Below are positions 17,538 through 26,235 of a stretch of DNA of 49,549 bases, in pieces. Made by a program: the position numbers and the translations under genes. Under the pieces are notes generated by a model. That model saw only the letters and a list, made by a program, of their open reading frames with translations. It was not told the DNA's origin and did no database searches. The first letter of the stretch is position 1; every line of letters begins with the position of its first letter. The stretch spans positions 1-49,549 of the forward strand of contig CAWEME010000002.1 in the NCBI GenBank assembly GCA_963810055.1. The letters are read 5' to 3'. The stretch comes from REEB95 sp963810055. Lineage in GTDB: Bacteria; Pseudomonadota; Alphaproteobacteria; ATCC43930; CGMCC-115725.

Positions 17538-18434
17538 ATGGTTGGAATCCGGCCTTTATTTCGCCTGCCGATCCTGATTCTGGCCGCCGTCGCGGCGTTG
17601 CCCGCAATGCCGGCGTTCGCGCAGACGGCCCGGCCGGTCGCCATCGTCGCCGCGGAGAATTTCTACGGCGACATCGCCCAGCAGATCGGCGGTCCGGACG
17701 TGACAGTGACCAGCATCCTCAGCAACCCCGACCAGGACCCGCATTTGTTCGAGGTGAGTCCCGCCGTGGGCCGGGCCGTCTCGGCCGCCCGGATCATCAT
17801 CTACAACGGCATCGATTACGATCCGTGGATGGAGAAGATGCTCAAGGCCGCCCGTTCGAGCAATCGCCAGACGATCGTGGTCGCCGATTTGGTCGGCAAA
17901 AAGACCCGGCGACAATCCGCATATCTGGTACGACCCCGCCACCATGCTGGCGCTGGCGCAAACCCTCTCCGCAACCCTGATCGCGGATGACCCCGCAAAC
18001 CAGGCCGGATACGAGCAACGCCGGGCGCGTTTCGAGGATTCCGTGAAGCCGATCCAGGCGAAGATCTCCCAACTCCGCCAGCGCTTGGCCGGCACGCCGG
18101 TCACGGCCACGGAACCGGTCTTCGGCTATATGCTCGACGCGCTTGGCATGGAGGTGAGGAACCGGTCCTTCCAGATCGCCGTGATGAACAACACCGAACC
18201 CAGCGCTTCGGACATCGCCGCCTTCGAGAACGATCTCAAGACGCATCGGGTCAGGCTGTTGATCTACAACAGCCAGGCTTCGGACCCGACCGCCGAACGG
18301 ATGGCGAAGATCGCCCGAGCGGCGCAAATTCCCGTGGTCGGGGCGGCCGAGACCGAGCCCGCCGGCATGAACTACCAGTCCTGGATGATGAGCGAGCTCG
18401 ATGCCGTGGATCGGGCGTTGCCAAAGGTCCATGA
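17538..18434 (+). CDS. Metal ABC transporter, periplasmic binding protein (ZnuA/MntC type; two frameshifts)
   Basis: Cluster A-I metal-binding protein for the following ATPase and permease. It has a signal peptide (ILILAAVAALPAMPAFA), then SNPDQDPHLFEVSP and GDNPHIWYDP with the first two His ligands. At the third ligand position the sequence is TEPVFGYMLDALGM, with Glu where zinc-type ZnuA has His, and there is no His-rich loop. Two frameshifts split the gene: one base too many in the AAAAA run at 17898-17902, and one missing near 18415-18423. The second is inferred because it gives an ending ALAKGP and a TGA that overlaps the next ATG by 4 nt. The metal is therefore uncertain, Zn or Mn. Confidence 0.8.
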
Positions 18435-19271
18435 ACGCGATCGAGTTTCGCGATGTGACTTTGACGCTCGGCGGCCGGGTCGTGCTGGAAGGCGTCAGCC
18501 TGGAGATATCGGACCGCGAGTTCGTCGGCGTGCTCGGGCCGAACGGCGCCGGCAAGACGACGCTGATGCGCGCGGTTCTGGGATTGTTGCCGCCAAGCCG
18601 GGGGAGCATCCGGGTGCTCGGCAATCCGGCCGCGCGGGGTAACCCGGCGATCGGCTACATGCCGCAGCTGCGCAGCACCGTCGCGGGATCCATACGCTTG
18701 AGCGGCTGGGACTTCATCGCCAGGGTTGTCGACGGTCACCGCTTGGGCATGCCGTTTCCGGACAAGGCGGCCCGCGCCGAAGTCGATCGCGTGCTCGATC
18801 TGGTCGGCGCCAGCGAGCTGGCGCGGCGTCCGCTGGCCGAGACCTCGGGCGGTGAACGGCAGCGTTTGCTGCTGGCCCAGGCGCTGCTCGGCCGCCCGCG
18901 GCTGCTGCTGCTCGACGAGCCGTTGCACAGCCTCGACCCGCACTACCAAGGCGAGGTGGTGGAGCTGGTGAAGTCGCTCCAGGCCGAACTCGGGATCACC
19001 GTCTTGTTCACCGCCCACGAGCTCAACCCGCTGCTCGGCGCGCTTGACCGCGTGCTTTATCTCGGCCGGGGGCATGCGGCGCTCGGCACCGTCGACGAAG
19101 TGATCACGGGGCCGGTGCTGTCGCGCCTCTACGGCTCCGAAATCGACGTCATCCGCCTGAAAGGGCCGGATCTTCGTCATGTCCGGCGGCCACGACGTGG
19201 AACGCGACGTGCATCGCCACGAAAACGGGATCTGCGCACGCGCACGACCGGCCAGGAGAACACCTTCATGA
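18431..19271 (+). CDS. Metal ABC transporter ATP-binding protein (ZnuC-like; frameshift near the 3' end)
   Basis: Cytoplasmic ATPase of the metal importer. Walker A is GPNGAGKTT, the ABC signature is TSGGERQRLLLAQAL, Walker B is LLLLDEP with a switch His in FTAHEL. In the uncorrected frame the protein runs on into the permease as one 550-residue polypeptide. Removing one base of GGGCCGG at about 19162-19168 instead gives the tail RIFVMSGGHDVERDVHRHE, the His-containing end usual for this subfamily, and a TGA that overlaps the permease ATG by 4 nt. The start ATG 18431 overlaps the binding-protein stop in the same way. Confidence 0.85.
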
Positions 19272-20086
19272 TGCTTGAATACGACTTCATGCAGAACGCC
19301 TTCGCGGCGGCCACCATCGTCTCGATCGTCTCGGGGCTGGTCGGCTACTTTCTGGTGTTGCGCGGACAGACCTTCGCGGGCCACGCCCTTTCCCATGTCG
19401 GTTTCACCGGCGCCACGGGAGCGGTTCTCATCAGCGTCGCGCCGCTCTGGGGCATGGTGGTGATGACCGTGGCGGCCGGCATCTGCATGGGCTTTTTGGG
19501 CGAGCGCCTGGCCCAGCGCGATGTGGCGATCGGCATCGTTCTCGCCCTGTCGCTGGGCCTCGGTCTGCTGTTCCTGCACTTCGTCACCTCCTACGCGACG
19601 CAGGCGACATCACTGCTGTTCGGCAATGTGCTCGCCGTCGATGTCCGGACCGTCTGGATACTCCTGGCGCTGGGCGTCGTCAGCCTGGGCGCGCTCGCGG
19701 TTATTTCGCGCCCGCTGCTGTTCGCGAGCCTCCAGCCGGAACTGGCCGAGGCGAAGGGCGTGTCGCTCCGGCTCTATTCCGTGCTGTTCCTGGCCACCGT
19801 GGCGCTGGCGACCGCCGAGTGCGCGCAGATCGTCGGCGTGCTCCTGGTCTTCGCCCTGATGGTCGGTCCCGCGGCGGCCGCGCAACGCCTGACGACCGGC
19901 TTCGGAACAGGGCTTTTGCTCTCCGCCGGATTGGCGTTGATGGAAGCCTGGATCGGGATCACCCTGGCTTTCTATACCGACTGGCCCAGCAGCTTCTGGA
20001 TCACCGCCCTGAGCGCCGGCATCTACCTGTTCGCAAGTTTGCCGCGCGGCGGGCGCGGATCTGAACGGGAAGCCGGCCGGCCTTAA
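19268..20086 (+). CDS. Metal ABC transporter permease (ZnuB-like)
   Basis: Inner-membrane permease of the ABC-3 family. The 272-residue product has about eight hydrophobic spans, including ATIVSIVSGLVGYFLVLRGQ, GIVLALSLGLGLLFLHFV and VGVLLVFALMVGPAAAAQRL. The family coupling-helix blocks FAGHALSHVGFTGATGA and VSLRLYSVLFLATVALATAE are intact. ATG 19268 overlaps the restored ATPase stop (ATGA); a second ATG follows at once. It ends the Fur-regulator/ABC operon, with about 110 nt before the next gene and no clear terminator. Confidence 0.88.
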   Translation: MMLEYDFMQNAFAAATIVSIVSGLVGYFLVLRGQTFAGHALSHVGFTGATGAVLISVAPLWGMVVMTVAAGICMGFLGERLAQRDVAIGIVLALSLGLGLLFLHFVTSYATQATSLLFGNVLAVDVRTVWILLALGVVSLGALAVISRPLLFASLQPELAEAKGVSLRLYSVLFLATVALATAECAQIVGVLLVFALMVGPAAAAQRLTTGFGTGLLLSAGLALMEAWIGITLAFYTDWPSSFWITALSAGIYLFASLPRGGRGSEREAGRP

Positions 20087-20198
20087 GTCAAGCCGGACAG
20101 CGTGAATTGATCCGGCAACATGAACGCTGTGCCCCAAGGGTTCGATTATCGGGTATCTTTTACGCGCATCATTTGAGAGCGCACAAGACAGGCTCCGA

Positions 20199-21059
20199 AT
20201 GTTCGATAACGGTATCCACTTTAAAATCGGTTCGATCCTGACGCGCGGCGAGCGCGGGGAGCGGATGACGGGCGGCCTCATCGGCTCGTCGCTGCTGCAC
20301 GCCCTGGTGGGGTTGCTGTTCATCTTGGGCCTGCCCCGCTTCGTGCCCGAGCATGAGATGATCATGTCGATCAATCTGGTTCAGCTCGGCGAGAGAAACA
20401 CTGCGCCGCCGTCGCCGGACCTGGCGCCGCTGCCGCAGGAGAAAGCCAGGGAAGCCTCGAATCCGGAATCCACCCAGGCCGTGCCGGAAGCGCAAACGCT
20501 GCCGTCTCAAGCCACGCTGCACCAGCCCGATAAGGCGGTCCCCAGGCCCTTGAAGGGGCCCACGCCCGACACGTCCTCCGCCGCCAAGCCGCGACAGCAA
20601 ACCTTGCCGACCGACAATCTCAGCGCCCGGCTCCAACTTCTGGCGCGGCTGCGGCAGCCAACGCCGCCGATGCCGTCCAAGCCGCGGCAGCAGAACGGCT
20701 CGGGCGCGTCCGATGCGACGGCATCCAGCGCCGACAGCGCCGCGGCGCTGGATGCGACCTACCGCGTGAAGGATTTCATCCGCGCCCAGGTCTTGCGCCG
20801 CTTGAATACGGACTGCAACACGCTGAAATGCGGCGACTGGGTGGTGGACATCCATATCCGGCTGAGGCCCGACGGCGCAATCAGTTCCGCAGAGATCGTC
20901 GACAGCCCGCGGCTAAACTCCGACAACGCCTACCGCGACTTCGCCATCAGCGCGCGCGACGCCGTGCTGCTGTCGTCCCCGCTGACCTTGCCGCCCGGCG
21001 CGTACGATATCGCCAAGGATATCGTCGTCGATTTCAGCTCAAAGAAAGTCATGCAGTGA
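20199..21059 (+). CDS. TonB/TolA-like envelope protein
   Basis: A 286-residue protein built like an energy transducer: a cytoplasmic start, one membrane anchor (LIGSSLLHALVGLLFILGLP), a long Pro/Gln/Ala-rich periplasmic linker and a C-terminal domain (VKDFIRAQVLRRLNTDC; WVVDIHIRLRPDGAISSAEI) like the TolA/TonB C-terminal fold. Two cysteines four residues apart (DCNTLKC) may form a disulphide. The leader MFDNGIHFKIGSILTRG is hydrophilic. It follows the ABC transporter on the same strand after about 110 nt. No exbBD or tolQR lies beside it in this orientation, so it may borrow the island's ExbBD or the Tol motor; that is inference. Confidence 0.65.
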   Translation: MFDNGIHFKIGSILTRGERGERMTGGLIGSSLLHALVGLLFILGLPRFVPEHEMIMSINLVQLGERNTAPPSPDLAPLPQEKAREASNPESTQAVPEAQTLPSQATLHQPDKAVPRPLKGPTPDTSSAAKPRQQTLPTDNLSARLQLLARLRQPTPPMPSKPRQQNGSGASDATASSADSAAALDATYRVKDFIRAQVLRRLNTDCNTLKCGDWVVDIHIRLRPDGAISSAEIVDSPRLNSDNAYRDFAISARDAVLLSSPLTLPPGAYDIAKDIVVDFSSKKVMQ

Positions 21060-21082
21060 TCGGCGCGGCGAGCGCCGCCGGG

Positions 21083-21920
21083 TCACGGAAGCGTGCGGGC
21101 GACGCGGAAGCCGGCATAGCTCGAATAGTCGAAGTCCCGTTCCTTGACGTCGGCCCTGCTGCGCGTGGCGGAGCGTATAAAGTTGGGCACGTTGCTCCAC
21201 GAGCCGCCGCGCAGCACGTGCTTGCTGCAATCTCCGCTCGTCCAGGTGCCGCCGTCGCCCGGCGCCCCGACATAGCTTTCGTTCCAGCAATCGTTCACCC
21301 ATTGCCAGACGTTTCCCAACATGTCGTAGAGGCCGAAAGGATTGGGCCCGAAGCTGCCGGCCGGAGCGATCAGCGTACCGTCCCATTTGCTGCCGCAGCC
21401 GTTGCAGTTGGCGTTGCCGGTGCCGATGGCGTCGCCCCACCAGCGCGCCGTCGTCGTCCCGGCCCGGGCCGCGTACTCCCACTCCGCTTCGCTCGGCAGG
21501 CGATAAGGCCCTTCACGCGTCTTGGATGACGAGGGCAGACCCCGCACCTTGCCGTTCAGCCACGCGATATAAGCCTGGGCATCGTTCCAGCTCAAACAGA
21601 CCGCCGGATTGAGCGGCGGATCCCTCTCACCCGGCGTATAGGCGCGGCCCAGGCCCAAATTTTTCCAGCTCAGGCCCAGGATGGGATTGCACGGAGCCGG
21701 CTGGTAGCCGGTCTGCCGTAGAAATGCGAGGAATTCCGAATTCGTTACGTCGAATTTGCCGAGCGCGAAGGCCCTCATCGTGACGACGTGCTGCGGGCCT
21801 TCGACATCTTTCCTGCTTTGCGGCAATAATGCCGCAAAGCAGGAAAAACGCCAGAAGGGCTGGTGGCATCCATCGCACCCGGCTCGCGATCACAATGCGC
21901 GGGAATCCGCTTCCGGCCAT
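21083..21920 (-). CDS. Secreted SUMF1/formylglycine-enzyme-like domain protein, N-terminally rearranged
   Basis: The domain part (247-residue frame from 21826) has the SUMF1/FGE-sulfatase fold pattern: FALGKFDVTNSEF, YRLPSEAEWEYAARAG, FGLYDMLGNVWQWVNDCW, HVLRGGSWSNVPN and YAGFRVAR. True formylglycine-generating enzymes have two active-site cysteines just after RGGS; here that stretch has none, so FGE activity is unlikely. Several other cysteines (NANCNGCGSKWDG, SGDC) resemble exported members of the group. A signal peptide (PPALLAFFLLCGIIAAKQ) lies upstream in another frame, one extra base away. Even after correction, the usual beta-strand segment ending in an (F/M)MGS motif between signal and domain is missing. 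A 17-bp inverted repeat lies exactly at the junction. Possibly a pseudogene. Confidence 0.6.
21809..21846. repeat. Perfect 17-bp inverted repeat with ATAA loop
   Basis: The left arm 21809-21825 (TTTCCTGCTTTGCGGCA) is exactly complementary to the right arm 21830-21846, separated by ATAA. Neither side is followed by a T-run in the direction of transcription, so it does not read as a terminator. It lies inside the signal-peptide region of the SUMF1-like gene, at the point where that gene's frame breaks. Confidence 0.8.
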
Positions 21921-21928
21921 AATTACAA

Positions 21929-21944
21929 ACGTGACATGTTACGT
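21929..21944. promoter_or_regulatory. Candidate operator between the SUMF1-like and DUF1007 genes
   Basis: ACGTGACATGTTACGT is a 16-nt palindrome with a single mismatched pair. It lies in the short divergent gap between the SUMF1-like gene (leftward) and the DUF1007-NicO pair (rightward), about 60 nt before the latter's start. It differs from the 17074-17086 repeat, so if functional it may bind another regulator. By eye only. Confidence 0.35.
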
Positions 21945-22003
21945 CCGGGTTTGAAAGAGCGAGTGTCCTTTTGCTTCGCTTTCCATATTATGGCGGCAGG
22001 CAC

Positions 22004-22657
22004 ATGACGGCTTTCCTGCGCATCCTTCTTCTGGCCGCCGTGGCGAGCTGCGCATTTGCCGGGCATGCGCTGGCGCATCCGCATATCTGGGTGACGATGA
22101 AGACCGAACTGATCTATGCGCCGGACGGCTCGATCACGGGCGTGCGCCATGACTGGGCGTTCGACGACATGTACTCGGCTTTCGCCACGCAGGGCCTCGA
22201 CCGGCAGACCAGGGGCGTATTCACGCGCGAGGAGCTCGCCCCGCTCGCCAAGGTCAATATGGACACGCTCAAGGATTCCGACTACTTCACCTTCGTCACC
22301 GCGGACGGAAAGAAGATACCGCTTTCGGATCCGCCGACCGACTATTGGCTCGACTATAAAGACGCGGTGCTCACCCTGCACTTCACCTTGCCGTTCAAAG
22401 AGCCGGTGAAGGCGAAGAACCTGCTGATCGAAATCTACGACCCGACCATTTACGTCGATTTCGAATTCGCCAAGCAGGATCCGGTCTCGACGGCGGGTGC
22501 GCCGGCGCAATGCAAGCTGAAGTACCAGCGGCCGCCCGAAATGAAGTTCACCTTTTCGCAGGGGAAGGTGCTCGGCGAGGCATTCTTCAATTCGCTCACC
22601 CCCGCCCAGAATTGGGGCGAGCGCTTCGCCAACAAGATCATGGTCCATTGCGGTTGA
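22004..22657 (+). CDS. DUF1007 periplasmic protein, partner of the NicO transporter
   Basis: A 217-residue exported protein. Signal peptide MTAFLRILLLAAVASCAFAG is followed by the family hallmark AHPHIWVT, whose His residues probably bind metal, then HDWAFDDMYSAFA and DPPTDYWLDYKDAVLTLHF. DUF1007 genes are commonly next to a NicO/RcnA-type transporter, as here (the next gene). The open frame begins at 21971, but ATG 22004 starts the signal peptide. The pair is thought to handle Ni, Co or Zn; the metal here is not determined by sequence. Confidence 0.85.
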   Translation: MTAFLRILLLAAVASCAFAGHALAHPHIWVTMKTELIYAPDGSITGVRHDWAFDDMYSAFATQGLDRQTRGVFTREELAPLAKVNMDTLKDSDYFTFVTADGKKIPLSDPPTDYWLDYKDAVLTLHFTLPFKEPVKAKNLLIEIYDPTIYVDFEFAKQDPVSTAGAPAQCKLKYQRPPEMKFTFSQGKVLGEAFFNSLTPAQNWGERFANKIMVHCG

Positions 22658-22686
22658 GCATGCCGATCGGGGCGCGACAGAGGAAA

Positions 22687-23742
22687 ATGGGCGGCATCGG
22701 CATGACCTCGTCCCTGCCCTTGCCTGCGTTGCGTTGCGCCGCGACGGCGATAGTTGCGTTCGGAATTCTGCTGGCGGCGGGAGCGTTCGACTTCGCGCTG
22801 GCGGACCCGTTCGGCGTGTCACAGGGATCGGCGCCGCCGGAGTTCGGCGGCTTCGGCGGCTGGATCCTGTCCGAGCAATCCATGTTCTATCAGATGCTGT
22901 CGGGCGCCATTCGCAACGCCAAGTCGAACGGCAGCGCGGTCTACGCCTTGCTCGGCATTTCGTTCGTCTACGGCATTTTCCATGCCGCCGGCCCCGGCCA
23001 CGGCAAGGCGGTGATTTCCTCCTATCTGGTCGCCAATCAGGAAACCTGGCGCCGCGGCATCGTGCTGTCGACCGCGTCGGCGGTGCTGCAATCGCTGACG
23101 GCGATCACGATCGTCGCCGTCGCGGCATTGCTGCTGAACGCCACCGCCAAGATGATGGACGACACCGTCAACCTCATCGAGACCATCAGCTATGTCTTCA
23201 TCATCCTGATCGGCGCGCGTCTCTTGTGGGTAAAAGGCCGGGCGTTTGTGAAATTGTGGCGAACCGAGACGCAGGAACACTCGCACGACCATCACCACGG
23301 TCATGAGCACGATCGCGGCCACGCGCTTCATGGCCACGAAGACGAGGACGCGTCCGCCTGGGGACACGCCCATGCATTGGAGCCGCGGGAGCTTGCCGGG
23401 CCCCGGGGCTGGCGGCGCGGGCTGGCCACGGTCGTCTCGGTGGGACTCAGGCCGTGTTCGGGCGCGATCATCGTGCTGGTGTTCGCGCTGGCGCAGGGCC
23501 TGTTCTGGGTCGGCGTCGCTTCGACCTTCATGATGGGGCTCGGCACCGCGATCACGGTGGGGCTGATCGCCACGCTGGCGGTCGGCGCCCGCGGCGTCGC
23601 CGCCAAGTTCGCGCGCGCCAAACCCGGCCGCGGCCTGTTGATCTTGCGCGGCCTCGAAACCGCGGCGGCGGCGCTGGTCATGACCTTCGGGTTTCTGCTG
23701 CTCACCGGTTACATGATGAGCGAAAAGCTGATGGGTATTTAA
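22687..23742 (+). CDS. NicO-family (RcnA-like) metal transporter with His-rich loop
   Basis: Polytopic inner-membrane transporter of the nickel/cobalt NicO family. After a signal-like first span come GISFVYGIFHAAGPGHGKAV, the family signature with conserved His, and several further spans (STASAVLQSLTAITIVAVAA; SVGLRPCSGAIIVLVFALAQ). A cytoplasmic or periplasmic loop is very His-rich (HSHDHHHGHEHDRGHALHGH), a probable metal-binding segment. ATG 22687 is preferred for AGAGG upstream; ATG 22660, two bases after the DUF1007 stop, is an alternative. Members may import or export Ni, Co or Zn. The island context suggests zinc or cobalt but does not prove direction. Confidence 0.85.
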   Translation: MGGIGMTSSLPLPALRCAATAIVAFGILLAAGAFDFALADPFGVSQGSAPPEFGGFGGWILSEQSMFYQMLSGAIRNAKSNGSAVYALLGISFVYGIFHAAGPGHGKAVISSYLVANQETWRRGIVLSTASAVLQSLTAITIVAVAALLLNATAKMMDDTVNLIETISYVFIILIGARLLWVKGRAFVKLWRTETQEHSHDHHHGHEHDRGHALHGHEDEDASAWGHAHALEPRELAGPRGWRRGLATVVSVGLRPCSGAIIVLVFALAQGLFWVGVASTFMMGLGTAITVGLIATLAVGARGVAAKFARAKPGRGLLILRGLETAAAALVMTFGFLLLTGYMMSEKLMGI

Positions 23743-23767
23743 TCCGGACCGTCGCCCTATCGGAAAT

Positions 23768-24480
<713 letters not shown>

Positions 24481-24484
<4 letters not shown>

Positions 24485-25239
24485 GGCGGCTGCTCGGTGG
24501 GAAGGCTGGCGACGATGTTGGGATCGCCGAGATAGGCCTCGATCACGCTCTTGTCGTGGGCAACCTCGGCGGGCAAGCCCTCGGCCAGCTTCTGCCCGGT
24601 ATTCAGCACCACGACGCGGTCGCTCAAGCTCATGATCGCCTGCATCAGATGCTCGATCATCAGGATCGCCACGCCGCGTTCGCGGATGCCGCGGATCACC
24701 TCGATCATGCGCTCGACTTCGGCCGGGTTGAGACCGGCCAGCACCTCGTCGAGCAGCAGCAGCTTGGGACGGGCGCACAGCGCGCGCGCCAGCTCCAGCC
24801 TTTTTTTGCCGGCGATGGTGAGCTGGCTCGCGGCGCCGTCCGCGCGATCGGCCAGGCCGACCAATTCCAGAACCTCGCGGGCGGTTTCGCGGGATTGGCG
24901 CAACGACTGGTTCTCGTAGCCGAAACAGGCGCCCACCATGCAATTCTCCAGCACGCTCATGCCGGTCAAAGGCTGGACGATCTGGTGGGTGCGGGCAATG
25001 CCGTGGCGCACGACGCGATAGGGCTTCTCGCCGGTGATATCGCGGCCGGCGAAACTGATGCGGCCCGCGTCGGGCGGATAGATGCCGTCGATCAGGTTGA
25101 AGACGGTGGATTTGCCGGCGCCGTTCGGGCCGATCAGGCCGAGGATTTCCCGCTCCTTCACGGTGAAGCTCAAATCCTGCACCGCGCGCACGCCGCCGAA
25201 GCGCAGGTTCAGATTTTCGATTTCCAAGAGCGCGTTCAT
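24481..25239 (-). CDS. livG: Branched-chain amino-acid-type ABC transporter ATPase LivG
   Basis: First ATPase of the Liv/HAAT importer. It has 252 residues, with Walker A IGPNGAGKSTVFNLI, the degenerate signature region LTIAGKKRLELARAL that is usual in LivG, Walker B LLLLDEVLAGLNP and the switch in ILMIEHLMQAIMSL. The ATG overlaps the livM stop by 4 nt, and its own stop overlaps livF by 4 nt, so livM, livG and livF are translationally coupled. Confidence 0.93.
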
Positions 25240-26213
25240 TTTAGGATCTTCCGCGTCTTGGGTAAGTAGCGGTGGATAAAGCCCATCACGCCGCCGGGAG
25301 CGAAAGTAACGATGAGCAGCAGCAGCGCGCCGGCGACGACGAGCTGGAAGTCGGAGAAGGTCGGCGAGGTCAGGAGCCAGCCGCGCAGTTCCTCGTACAG
25401 GAACGCGCCGATCGCCGGTCCCGCCACCGTGCTCTGGCCGCCGAGCATGACCATCACCACCGCCTCGGTCGAAAAACTCAGATCGAAGGCGTCTACCGGC
25501 TGGATGAAGGCGCTCTTGAAGAAATAAAGACAGCCGGCGACCGCCGGCAGGTAGGCCGAGACGCTGTAGGCCAAGGCCTTGTAGAGCGGCGTCGGCACGC
25601 CGAGCACGGCTGCGGCGTCCTCATTCTGGCCGATCGCCAGCAATCCCAGCCCGAATTTCGAACTCTTGATGCCGTAGCTCAGCAGCAGCGACGCCGCCAT
25701 GACGGCGACCAGCATGAAATAAATCGTCCACAGCGCCTGCATCGGCCCGCCCAGCGCCTGATAGGAACTCATCGAGATATAAATGCCGCTGGCGCCGCCC
25801 CAGGGCGTGAAATTCGAGACGAAGGATTGCACCGCCTGGTTGACGCCGATGGTGGCGAGCGCGAAGTAGAACCCGTGCAGCCGCAGGATGCCGAGGCCGA
25901 GGACCAGCGCCAGCGCGCTCACCACGAATCCTGCCGCGAGCGCCGCCAAGGCCGGCGGCCAGCCGTAATCGATGATGAGAAAGACGCCGAAATAGCCGCC
26001 GAGGCCGAAGAACACGATGCTGCCGAAATTGACGTAGCCGGCATAGCCGATCATCAGGTTCAGATTGCTGGCCAGGATGATGTAGACGGATGCGAGCACC
26101 AGGCTCTCGCGCAACCCCACGTCGTTGTGCCAGAGCGGCGCCGCGACGAAGGCCGCGGTTGTCACGACGATCACCCAGAAGAAGGGGTTTCGGAAAATGT
26201 TCAGGAAAGCCAT
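25236..26213 (-). CDS. livM: Branched-chain amino-acid-type ABC transporter permease LivM
   Basis: Permease subunit with 325 residues and about nine hydrophobic spans. The LivM landmarks are SNLNLMIGYAGYVNFGSIVF near the start and VMVMLGGQSTVAGPAIGAF near the end. It follows livH by 22 nt and overlaps livG by 4 nt. The importer family takes branched-chain or other amino acids, amides or urea; the substrate here is not fixed by sequence. Confidence 0.92.
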   Translation of the reverse strand: MAFLNIFRNPFFWVIVVTTAAFVAAPLWHNDVGLRESLVLASVYIILASNLNLMIGYAGYVNFGSIVFFGLGGYFGVFLIIDYGWPPALAALAAGFVVSALALVLGLGILRLHGFYFALATIGVNQAVQSFVSNFTPWGGASGIYISMSSYQALGGPMQALWTIYFMLVAVMAASLLLSYGIKSSKFGLGLLAIGQNEDAAAVLGVPTPLYKALAYSVSAYLPAVAGCLYFFKSAFIQPVDAFDLSFSTEAVVMVMLGGQSTVAGPAIGAFLYEELRGWLLTSPTFSDFQLVVAGALLLLIVTFAPGGVMGFIHRYLPKTRKILK

Positions 26214-26235
26214 GGGCGCCTATGAACGTCCGTGC

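Noticed and set aside
18431..20086. Apparent fusion of the metal ABC ATPase and permease into one ~550-residue protein
   Set aside because: Removing one base near 19166 gives the ATPase its usual His-containing tail and a stop that overlaps the permease start by 4 nt. This matches the coupling style of the neighbouring genes, so the fusion is most likely an artefact.
23303..23383. His-codon-rich stretch in the NicO gene considered as a tandem DNA repeat
   Set aside because: It is an irregular His/Asp/Gly-coding loop typical of the protein family, with no fixed repeat unit.
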